From NCBI GenBank assembly GCA_045595795.1, contig JAZOBC010000037.1, positions 1-64,000 on the forward strand: a stretch of 64,000 nucleotides of DNA, in the 5' to 3' direction. This document shows, piece by piece, positions 1-6,773 of this stretch (position 1 is the stretch's first letter; each line of letters begins with the position of its first letter). Under the pieces are notes generated by a model. The model ran no database searches. It was not told where the DNA came from and saw nothing but the letters and a program-made list of their open reading frames with translations. Made by a program: the position numbers and the translations under genes. Source of the DNA: UMGS755 sp045595795 (lineage in GTDB: Bacteria > Bacillota > Clostridia > UBA1381 > UBA9506).

Positions 1-75
1 GGCTACGATCCGACTTAATAGAAACGATGAAAAACTGAGTAATGCTAAATACATTACACATTTCACAAATTTCAT
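1..75 (-). CDS. N-terminal fragment of an unrecognised membrane or exported protein (runs off the window)
   Basis: The minus strand from an ATG at 75 reads 25 codons to the window edge, starting MKFVKCVMYL and continuing as one hydrophobic stretch (ALLSFSSFLLS). This fits a signal peptide or a first membrane helix. A good ribosome-binding site (GGGGGAG, 85-91) sits 9 nt upstream and a promoter lies at 132-160, so the start is well supported. The visible part is too short to assign a family. It lies directly downstream of the SDR/pfkB pair but has its own promoter. Confidence 0.6.
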   Translation of the reverse strand, partial: MKFVKCVMYLALLSFSSFLLSRIVA

Positions 76-131
76 GAGCGCATTCTCCCCCTTTCTGACT
101 TTGTCGTAAATTGTCTTTTTAATATACTTGT

Positions 132-160
132 ATTATACTGTAAAACTGCTTTAGAATCAA
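132..160 (-). promoter_or_regulatory. Promoter of the truncated gene at the left edge
   Basis: Minus strand: -35 TTGATT (155-160), 17-bp spacer, -10 TATAAT (132-137). It lies in the gap after the pfkB-type gene and points at the ATG at 75. I see no clear terminator hairpin after the pfkB stop, so read-through is possible. Confidence 0.65.
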
Positions 161-223
161 GAGCGTACAGGATTGTTTATAATTTTTTTAAATTTAATAT
201 GCTAATAATGGTTTAAAACCTTT

Positions 224-1231
224 TCAACGAACCTTCTCCACTGTCAACTGTTTTTGATAGGCTAAAACTTCCTCATGGGTGCAAACCTCAGTGCCGGGCT
301 TAGACGCCGTGACCGTTCCGGCGGAGGAAGCAAGCTTAGCTAAAGAAAATAAATCCTGCTGATTGAGGATTGAATAAGCCGTTGCAGCTACCATGGAGTC
401 CCCTGCACCCACTGTACTTTGACAAACAATCGGCTTTAAATGCACGCGCAGAGTCTCTTCTTGAGTCAGATATAAAGCACCGTCACCGCCTAAGGAAAGA
501 ACAATGGAGGACACGCCATTTGATAAAATAGAATCTGCGAAATCAAAGAGCTCTTTTTTATTCTCAAAGGGCTTACCATACAGTTTTTCCAACTCAAACA
601 AATTGGGTTTTATCACGTAGGGCGCTGCCTCAATGCCATAGGCGAGAGCCTCTCCGTCTGCATCTAAAATCGTTTTGACCTGATAGTCATGAGCCAGACG
701 AATCAATCGGGCATAAAAAGCCTTGGGAATGCCCGGTGCCAAACTGCCCGAAAGCACCAAAACAGCCGTCTTAAGTAAATATTTTTCAATCAGCTTCACA
801 AAGTCTTCCTGCGTTTCGGGCGTAACCGTAAAACCGGTTTCGTTGATTTCTGTCACCTGCTTTTTTTCCCTGTCAAACAATTTATAATTGGTGCGAACAG
901 TGCCTTCAGCAAATAAAAAATCATGCTGGATATCTCGTTTTGTAAGTTCATTCAGCAGAACATCATGTCCACAATTTCCCATAATACCAACCGCAAGGGT
1001 GTCGGCTTCAAAACCGCGTAATACCTTTGCTACATTAATGCCCTTGCCCCCTGCATCGGTGCGGACCGATTCTGTGCGGTTCAGACCGCCCTCGCAAAAT
1101 CCATTTATGGTAATCGTTTTATCAATACAAGGATTTAAGGTCACTGTCATAATCTTTTGTTTCACAGTCTCCACCGCCTTTTTTTGTTCGTCTGTGGCAA
1201 ATTCATTGCTGCCATATATGTCAAGATACAT
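224..1231 (-). CDS. PfkB-family sugar-phosphate kinase, 1-phosphofructokinase (FruK/LacC) type
   Basis: Predicted to phosphorylate a ketohexose phosphate, such as fructose 1-phosphate or tagatose 6-phosphate, with ATP in the cytoplasm. It shows the FruK/LacC opening TVTLNPCIDKT, the glycine-rich GGKGINVA segment, and the C-terminal PfkB signature STVGAGDSMVAA with the catalytic aspartate. The start is uncertain. The ATG at 1231 shares its A with the TGA of the upstream SDR gene, which suggests translational coupling, but it adds 27 residues before the usual family start (MTVTLNP, ATG at 1150). No strong ribosome-binding site precedes either. The SDR partner suggests a small carbohydrate pathway, but the exact substrate cannot be read from sequence. 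Confidence 0.85.
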   Translation of the reverse strand: MYLDIYGSNEFATDEQKKAVETVKQKIMTVTLNPCIDKTITINGFCEGGLNRTESVRTDAGGKGINVAKVLRGFEADTLAVGIMGNCGHDVLLNELTKRDIQHDFLFAEGTVRTNYKLFDREKKQVTEINETGFTVTPETQEDFVKLIEKYLLKTAVLVLSGSLAPGIPKAFYARLIRLAHDYQVKTILDADGEALAYGIEAAPYVIKPNLFELEKLYGKPFENKKELFDFADSILSNGVSSIVLSLGGDGALYLTQEETLRVHLKPIVCQSTVGAGDSMVAATAYSILNQQDLFSLAKLASSAGTVTASKPGTEVCTHEEVLAYQKQLTVEKVR

Positions 1232-1935
1232 CACATAAAGGGCTCTTTGCCCGTTCTGTGAAGCTCAATTTCATCAATCACAGCAGCGGTGCTGCGCATC
1301 CGGAGCAAATAAAGAACTGTTTCGGCAATATCTGTCGGTAAAATCATGCCCTCTTCTGTGAGGTCAGGGCGGGAAACCTTGACCATGTCTGTATACACGC
1401 CACCGGGACTGATCACATGCACCCTCACACCTTTTTGATAGCTCTCCTTTGCCAAAGCCTTGGTAAAACCAATCAGTGCATGCTTTGATGCCGCATATAC
1501 ACTCTGCAGCGCATATCCTTTATGTGCCGTTACGGAAGCGATGTTGATAATCGTGCCACAGGAGGAATTTTCAAGATATGGCAGTGCCGTTTGGCACATG
1601 AGAAACGGTGCTCTTGCGTTGGTATTCATAATCTGATCGTATTCTTCCATGCTGATTTCAGAAAAAGCTTGCGATTGTGCCACGCCGGCGTTGTTAATCA
1701 CAACATCAATGCCACCATAGCATACAAAAGCCTGCTTCACCGACTCTCGAACATAGCTGTCATCACAAATATCACCGGGAAGAATCAAACAGTCTCTTCC
1801 CTTTGCCGTTTCTTTCAGTTTTTCTTCACTTCTGCCCATTAAAACGAGCTTCATACCACAAGCAAAAAGAGAATCAGCAATTGCTCTGCCGATTCCTCCA
1901 CTCGCTCCCGTTATCATACATACCTTATCTTTCAT
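1231..1935 (-). CDS. Short-chain dehydrogenase/reductase (SDR)
   Basis: A classical SDR of 234 residues, a NAD(P)-dependent oxidoreductase with a Rossmann fold. Visible motifs are the cofactor loop TGASGGIG (9-16), NNAG (81-84), catalytic Ser134 (NIAS) and the Y147-x3-K151 pair (YAASK). The start at 1935 has a strong ribosome-binding site, AAAAGGAG, 7 nt upstream; an in-frame start 30 nt earlier has none. The gene overlaps the downstream PfkB kinase by one base, so the two are one transcription unit driven from the promoter at 2004-2032. The substrate cannot be inferred; the kinase partner suggests a sugar or polyol derivative. Confidence 0.88.
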   Translation of the reverse strand: MKDKVCMITGASGGIGRAIADSLFACGMKLVLMGRSEEKLKETAKGRDCLILPGDICDDSYVRESVKQAFVCYGGIDVVINNAGVAQSQAFSEISMEEYDQIMNTNARAPFLMCQTALPYLENSSCGTIINIASVTAHKGYALQSVYAASKHALIGFTKALAKESYQKGVRVHVISPGGVYTDMVKVSRPDLTEEGMILPTDIAETVLYLLRMRSTAAVIDEIELHRTGKEPFM

Positions 1936-2003
1936 GAAATCGCTCCTTTTTACAAATTTCGACATTTTTCGGAATTTGTAACATAAAATCAGCGGTTACC
2001 TTT

Positions 2004-2032
2004 ATTATAACATACCACTTTGGATTGTGCAA
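2004..2032 (-). promoter_or_regulatory. Promoter of the SDR-pfkB operon
   Basis: Minus strand: -35 TTGCAC (2027-2032), 17 bp, -10 TATAAT (2004-2009). It is divergent from the uraA promoter about 80 bp away. Confidence 0.7.
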
Positions 2033-2086
2033 CCTCTTGAGAGGAAATAAAAATTGAATTTTGCTTATAATACATGCAAAAATCTA

Positions 2087-2115
2087 TTGACAAATTACAT
2101 ATTTTTCAGTATATT
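2087..2115 (+). promoter_or_regulatory. Promoter of uraA-upp
   Basis: TTGACA (2087-2092), 17-bp spacer, TATATT (2110-2115). The expected transcript start near 2122 leaves only about 40 nt of leader, too little for a PyrR-type attenuator. Confidence 0.8.
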
Positions 2116-2161
2116 AATAATAGATTTTGTAAAAATTTATCAATTTTTGGAGGGGTAAAAC

Positions 2162-3598
2162 ATGAAATTAGTTTACGGTGTAAACGACAAACCAAAATTT
2201 GGACAACTCATTGTATGTGCAATTCAGCAGCTGTTGTCTATTATGACAGCAACCTTGGTGGTTCCTGTTATCATTAACAGCTCCTGCGGAACAACCATGA
2301 GCTCTGCTGCCGCACTGTTCGGTGCCGGCATTGGTACATTGGTTTACCTTGCATTTACACAGAAAAAATCTCCCGTATTTTTAGGTTCCTCTTTTGCGTT
2401 TATTGGCTCTATGATGGCAGCCTTTGCTGGTGGCGTATCTATGGCATTGGGTTTTGTCGGCCTCATCATCGGCGCATTTTTTGCCGGTTTGGTGTATGTT
2501 GTCATTGCCATCATCGTTAAAATTTTTGGCGTTAACTGGATTAATAAAATCATGCCGGCTGTTGTCATCGGACCCACCGTTGCTATTATCGGTATGAGTC
2601 TGGCAGGCAACGCTGTTGGTGACTTAGCTAAAGGCGGTGTTACAAAAGCTGTCGTTGAACCGATTATTAAGATGTCTGAAGCCGGTGTCGCAGAGCTTGC
2701 TGAAGCTACAAGCTTTGTTCCTGTTGCCTCCCCTCTTATTACAGTTCTTTGCGGTCTCATCACATTAATCATTACCATTCTCTGCTCAACCTACGGCAAG
2801 AAGACCTTAAAGTTAATTCCTTTTATTATTGGTATTTTAGGTGGTTATGCTGCTTCTGCCATTTTCACCGCAATCGGTTATGCTACAGGCGTTGATGCTC
2901 TGAAGGTGTTAAGCATTGAACCCTTTAAGGCATTGGTTGCAAATGGTGTAACTTTAAACACCTTCTTAGCTGTTCCTGATTTTACTTTCTTAACAGCATT
3001 TAAGGGAATCGGCGAAATTAGCCCCGCTTATATCAGCACTATTGCTGTGGCCTATATCCCTGTGGCTTTTGTTGTGTTTGCAGAACACATTGCTGACCAC
3101 AAAAACATTTCCTCAATTATTGAAAGTGATTTGTTAGAAAATCCCGGTCTACATAGAACACTGCTTGGTGACGGTGTTGGTTCTATGGTTGGTGCTTTCT
3201 TTGGCGGTTGTCCTAACACCACTTACGGTGAATCCGTTGGTTGCGTAGCCATCACCAGAAACGCTTCTGTTGCAACCATTTTAACTGCTGCAATTTTAGC
3301 TGTTTTAATTTCATTCATTTCTCCATTCATTGCTTTTGTTAATTCCATCCCCGCTTGTGTTATGGGCGGTGTTTGCATGGCATTATATGGGTTCATTGCT
3401 GTTTCCGGTTTAAAAATGATTCAGCAGGTTAACTTAAATCTGAACAAGAACTTGTTCGTTGTTTCTGTCATTTTAATCGCCGGCATCGGTGGTTTAACAT
3501 TAACGTTTGGTCAAGTTACCATTACCTCTATCGCTTGTGCACTGATTCTCGGTATCATCACAAACGTGATTGTTTCTAAGGCTAAAGAGGAGGAATAA
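2162..3598 (+). CDS. uraA: Uracil permease, NCS2 (nucleobase:cation symporter-2) family
   Basis: A polytopic inner-membrane symporter of 478 residues, with about a dozen hydrophobic helices and almost no soluble domain. It begins MKLVYGVNDKPKFGQ, an opening typical of clostridial UraA, and carries NCS2-like segments such as FAFIGSM and the FAEHIADHKN region. It is some 50 residues longer than many UraA proteins because of an insert near residues 155-200. The ribosome-binding site GGAGGGG lies just before the ATG. The uracil phosphoribosyltransferase gene follows 6 bp later, which strongly supports uracil rather than xanthine as substrate. Confidence 0.88.
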   Translation: MKLVYGVNDKPKFGQLIVCAIQQLLSIMTATLVVPVIINSSCGTTMSSAAALFGAGIGTLVYLAFTQKKSPVFLGSSFAFIGSMMAAFAGGVSMALGFVGLIIGAFFAGLVYVVIAIIVKIFGVNWINKIMPAVVIGPTVAIIGMSLAGNAVGDLAKGGVTKAVVEPIIKMSEAGVAELAEATSFVPVASPLITVLCGLITLIITILCSTYGKKTLKLIPFIIGILGGYAASAIFTAIGYATGVDALKVLSIEPFKALVANGVTLNTFLAVPDFTFLTAFKGIGEISPAYISTIAVAYIPVAFVVFAEHIADHKNISSIIESDLLENPGLHRTLLGDGVGSMVGAFFGGCPNTTYGESVGCVAITRNASVATILTAAILAVLISFISPFIAFVNSIPACVMGGVCMALYGFIAVSGLKMIQQVNLNLNKNLFVVSVILIAGIGGLTLTFGQVTITSIACALILGIITNVIVSKAKEEE

Positions 3599-3604
3599 AG
3601 GTCC

Positions 3605-4234
3605 ATGAAAAATGTTACCATTTTCGATCACCCGCTCATTCAGCATAAAACTACAATTTTACGTCAGACCTCTACGACAAACAAGGAATTTCGTGAACTT
3701 GTAGAAGAAATCACTATGCTGATGTGCTATGAAGCGTTAAGGGACTTGCCCTTAGAAGATGTAGAAATTGAAACACCTATTCAAAAGACCACGCAAAAAA
3801 TGATTAAGGGTAAAAAGATGGCAATTGTGCCGATTCTTCGTGCCGGCTTGGGCATGGTAAACGGCATGCTGAATCTGGTTCCCTCTGCCAAGGTTGGTCA
3901 CATTGGTATGTATCGCGATGAAGAAACCATGCAGCCTCATGAATATTATTGCAAGCTGCCGGCAGACATTGATAAGCGTTTGATTGTGGTTGTTGACCCA
4001 ATGCTGGCAACAGGCGGTTCTGCTATTGATGCTATATCACAAATTAAATCCTATGGTGGCAAGCAAATTAAATTTCTCTGCCTGATTGCTGCACCGGAAG
4101 GCATTGATGCACTCTCTAAGGCTCATCCTGATGTAGATATCTACTGTGCTAACGTGGATGAAGGCTTAAATGAAAAATGCTATATCGTTCCCGGTTTGGG
4201 TGATGCCGGTGATCGAATTTTCGGAACAAAATAA
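3605..4234 (+). CDS. upp: Uracil phosphoribosyltransferase
   Basis: Converts uracil and PRPP to UMP in the cytoplasm, the salvage step that traps uracil brought in by the permease just upstream. Its 209 residues match the family length. The PRPP-binding loop reads VVDPMLATGGSA, and the C-terminal uracil-binding region reads VPGLGDAGDRIFGTK, as in other UPRTases. The only gap to uraA is 6 bp, and a bidirectional terminator follows at 4241-4275, so uraA-upp is a two-gene operon. Confidence 0.96.
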   Translation: MKNVTIFDHPLIQHKTTILRQTSTTNKEFRELVEEITMLMCYEALRDLPLEDVEIETPIQKTTQKMIKGKKMAIVPILRAGLGMVNGMLNLVPSAKVGHIGMYRDEETMQPHEYYCKLPADIDKRLIVVVDPMLATGGSAIDAISQIKSYGGKQIKFLCLIAAPEGIDALSKAHPDVDIYCANVDEGLNEKCYIVPGLGDAGDRIFGTK

Positions 4235-4240
4235 TATCAA

Positions 4241-4275
4241 AAAGCCGTCTTGCAAAGGCAAGACCTCTTTTTAAA
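4241..4275. terminator. Bidirectional intrinsic terminator between upp and the convergent YgjV-like gene
   Basis: Stem GTCTTGC (4247-4253) / GCAAGAC (4258-4264) with loop AAAG, flanked by AAAAAG on the left and CTTTTT on the right, so both strands end in a U-rich tail. Confidence 0.8.
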
Positions 4276-4287
4276 TGCTTGTCATGA

Positions 4288-4785
4288 CTACCGTTTAAAA
4301 TCCAATCGACACATAGCAATTCCAATTGAAACCATGGTTAAAAGATTGCCAACAGCTGAGCCATATGCCATGTTGGCAAAATTATAAATAAACCAAAAAG
4401 GTGCAGAAAAAAAGGAAAGAAAACGTATATTTTTCTCTTTTGTCAACCACAATGCCGTGATTTCAAACATAATGCCCAACATAGCAAACAGGCTAAATAT
4501 GTTTTGATAGAGCAAAATCCCTACTGTCATCAAAAACACATTAATCATAACTACAATCCACACCGCATGTTGTGCAATGAACTTCGATTCCTTATATTTT
4601 GCAATCACCGAAGATAAAAGCCCAATCATGTCTAAAACAGCGCCTTCAAACGCGCCCAGGAAAATATATTGCAAGACATATAACAAACGCGACATCGCAT
4701 TGGCTAAAATAATTTTTTGCCTTGTTTTCAGTTGAAAACTTAAAAGAAAGGTTGCCACAGCTAAAAAACCGAAAGCTTGTGCCAT
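4288..4785 (-). CDS. YgjV-like small integral membrane protein
   Basis: A 165-residue protein that is nearly all membrane, with five or six hydrophobic helices and a short basic C-terminus (RLDFKR). The pattern of a QLKTRQKI loop after helix 1 and a PFWFIYNF motif near helix 5 resembles the YgjV family, which has no established function. A second copy of the same family lies at 39826-40329 with the equivalent PLWLIYNI motif. The ATG at 4785 is preferred over one 15 nt upstream because GGAGGG lies 7 nt before it and overlaps the earlier ATG. Confidence 0.65.
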   Translation of the reverse strand: MAQAFGFLAVATFLLSFQLKTRQKIILANAMSRLLYVLQYIFLGAFEGAVLDMIGLLSSVIAKYKESKFIAQHAVWIVVMINVFLMTVGILLYQNIFSLFAMLGIMFEITALWLTKEKNIRFLSFFSAPFWFIYNFANMAYGSAVGNLLTMVSIGIAMCRLDFKR

Positions 4786-4927
4786 AATCTGTCCCTCCAC
4801 GAATTGTGAATAAACCGCTCCATGCGATTGACCCCTTTTCAGACTCTAAAAGTGTCTATCGACAATCAAAATAAAATTTCATAAGAACCGATTATATCAT
4901 AATTCTTGAAGGATTGCAATAAAGCAA

Positions 4928-4975
4928 ACATAAAAAAACACAGAATGCTTTGTGCATCCTGTGTTTTTTTATGTT
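4928..4975. terminator. Terminator of the HU gene
   Basis: An AT-extended hairpin on the minus strand: ACACAG-GATGC / GCATT-CTGTGT with a short loop (about 4937-4965), flanked by runs of seven A and seven T, so it can act in both directions. It separates hup from the downstream YgjV-like gene. Confidence 0.85.
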
Positions 4976-4985
4976 TGTGTATGTC

Positions 4986-5261
4986 TTATTTTGCTACAGC
5001 GTCTTTCAATGCCTTACCAGCCTTGAAAGCAGGTACAGTTGATGCTGCAATTTTAATTGCTGCGCCGGTCTGAGGATTCTTGCCTTCGCGAGCAGCTCTT
5101 TTTCTGGTTTCGAAAGTACCAAAGCCGATCAGAGAGATTTTTTCACCCTTCTTCAGCTCGTCAGTTACTGTTGCAGTGAAAGCACTCAGCATTTTTTCAG
5201 CGTCTTTCTTAGAAACCTCTGCTTTTGCAGCGATAGCAGCAACTAATTCTGCCTTATTCAT
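4986..5261 (-). CDS. hup: HU-family DNA-binding protein
   Basis: A small basic histone-like dimer that bends and compacts DNA. The 91 residues run MNKAELVAAIAAKAEVS to the KALKDAVAK end, with the HU/IHF signature GFGTFETRKRAAREGKNPQTG, including the loop proline that intercalates into DNA. The ATG at 5261 follows GGAGG by 9 nt; an in-frame TTG just upstream has no site. It is monocistronic, between its own promoter (5301-5329) and terminator (4928-4975). Confidence 0.96.
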   Translation of the reverse strand: MNKAELVAAIAAKAEVSKKDAEKMLSAFTATVTDELKKGEKISLIGFGTFETRKRAAREGKNPQTGAAIKIAASTVPAFKAGKALKDAVAK

Positions 5262-5300
5262 TACACACAACCTCCATTTTTAAAATTTTCCTATAAATCT

Positions 5301-5329
5301 ATTATAACCTTATTGTTTTCATTTGTCAA
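5301..5329 (-). promoter_or_regulatory. Promoter of the HU gene
   Basis: A perfect consensus on the minus strand: TTGACA (5324-5329), 17 bp, TATAAT (5301-5306), as expected for an abundant nucleoid protein. The rest of 5330-5477 is AT-rich with no other visible feature. Confidence 0.88.
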
Positions 5330-5477
5330 TGGCATTTTTCCTATATTTTACTTACTTTTTATAAAATTTTGCCATTTTTTTAATTTTTTGGCTATTTTTT
5401 TCATATATTTTTTATTATTTCGCTCTAAGCGCCTCGAAAATTCAGCTAAATAAAAGAAAAAAAGAAGAAAAATTCAC

Positions 5478-5506
5478 TTGGCATGTCCTTCCTTTTATGG
5501 TAAAAT
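5478..5506 (+). promoter_or_regulatory. Promoter of the L,D-transpeptidase gene
   Basis: TTGGCA (5478-5483), 17 bp, TAAAAT (5501-5506), about 34 bp before the ATG at 5540. Confidence 0.7.
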
Positions 5507-5539
5507 AGATAACGAAATACCTCAAGGCGGTGAAACAAT

Positions 5540-6709
5540 ATGAAAAAATTTTTTAAGACAGGTCTACAGCTTTTATCTGCTGTCCTCATAATTGCAACAA
5601 CCTCTACCTCTTCTTATGCACTTCCCGACTCTTTCAGCCAAACGTTTTCCCTGAACACAGATGCATCATACACGGCACCCAAAATCGTTCCCATCGAGCC
5701 GGACGCAGCCACTGTAACCATTGTCGGCGCACCCGAAAGCATCAGATTGGAGGAAGGCTTTTCAATCTCTGCACAAATCAGCTACCAGGGAAGTCCTACC
5801 CGATGCCGGGCCGGTTGGACGATCAATAATCAGCCAATTGCAGGCACTGATAACAGAGACTTCTTTTTGTTTGACGGACGTAGTGTGACTGTAAATCTGT
5901 CCCTGACAAAAGAACAGGCACCCGGCGAAACTGCCACGTTAGGTTTTGTCCTGATTTCAAAGGGCACTGAGTTTGCAAAGGCACAAACAATCGTAAAAGT
6001 AATTCCTGCTAAAACAGAAGAAGAAAAACGTGCTGAGGAACGCGAATATATCCTGAATTTAGTGAAACCGGTTAAAGTTGAAGCGGTCACGGCAAGAGAC
6101 GCCACACTATACAGTGATGTGATGCTGACAAAAAAAAGTGGCTTCGTCAGTGCAGGCACACCCTGTCAGGTGCTTTCCAGCAAAACGGGCTATTCTAACA
6201 AAATTTTATTGCCGGACGGAACCGTCAGTTGGATCAGTCTGCGTAATCTGAATATTTCGACAAAGAACTATACTGTTTTTGAAGACATTTCAAATGTTGA
6301 TAAGGATTTATTTGTACGTACCATGGGGTATGAGAGCGCAACGGATTATTTGATTTGGGTACATCTTGAACGCCAAAAGGTGAATATCTTTATGCGCAAG
6401 GACGGCAGATGGTGTATTGAACGTGTCTATCCCTGTTCCAGCGGTGCAAACCAAACACCGACCATCAATGGCATTTTTACCTATAACACCTATCAGGACC
6501 GTTGGAACTACGCAGACTATTATGTTGGCCCCGTTATGATTTTCTCGGGCAATTACGCGCTGCACTCTGTGCTGATGCGCTACAACGGAACTGTGTATGA
6601 CGGTACGTTGGGCACACCGGCTTCCCACGGTTGCGTCCGCATGGACCAGACGCATATACAATGGATGGCAGAAAACATTCCCATGGGCACAACTGTCGTC
6701 ATTCACTGA
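5540..6709 (+). CDS. Exported L,D-transpeptidase (YkuD domain) with Ig-like and SH3-like N-terminal regions
   Basis: A 389-residue secreted enzyme that probably makes 3-3 peptidoglycan cross-links or attaches proteins to the wall. A signal peptide (MKKFFKTGLQLLSAVLI, cut near SSYA) is followed by a beta-rich Ig-like region (about 50-160), an SH3-like stretch (about 175-240, ending VSWISLRNLNI) and a C-terminal YkuD domain. The catalytic motif is SHGCVRM near the C-terminus, with the upstream histidine in ALHSVL. The gene has its own promoter and a strong terminator. The next gene, convergent, also encodes a cell-surface protein. Confidence 0.9.
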   Translation: MKKFFKTGLQLLSAVLIIATTSTSSYALPDSFSQTFSLNTDASYTAPKIVPIEPDAATVTIVGAPESIRLEEGFSISAQISYQGSPTRCRAGWTINNQPIAGTDNRDFFLFDGRSVTVNLSLTKEQAPGETATLGFVLISKGTEFAKAQTIVKVIPAKTEEEKRAEEREYILNLVKPVKVEAVTARDATLYSDVMLTKKSGFVSAGTPCQVLSSKTGYSNKILLPDGTVSWISLRNLNISTKNYTVFEDISNVDKDLFVRTMGYESATDYLIWVHLERQKVNIFMRKDGRWCIERVYPCSSGANQTPTINGIFTYNTYQDRWNYADYYVGPVMIFSGNYALHSVLMRYNGTVYDGTLGTPASHGCVRMDQTHIQWMAENIPMGTTVVIH

Positions 6710-6722
6710 TTTTAAATACACG

Positions 6723-6773
6723 AATAAAGCACAGGGTCTGTCTCAGGCAAGACAGACCCTGTGCTTTATTTTT
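6723..6773. terminator. Strong convergent terminator with a 21-bp perfect stem
   Basis: Bases 6723-6743 and 6750-6770 are perfect inverted repeats around the loop CAGGCA. The + strand arm is followed by TTTC and so ends the transpeptidase gene. The stop codon of the convergent SLH gene (6766-6768) lies inside the stem, so the hairpin also forms at the end of that transcript. Confidence 0.88.

Noticed and set aside
2093..2161. PyrR-type attenuator before uraA-upp
   Set aside because: The leader after the mapped promoter is only about 40 nt and shows no terminator/antiterminator pair.
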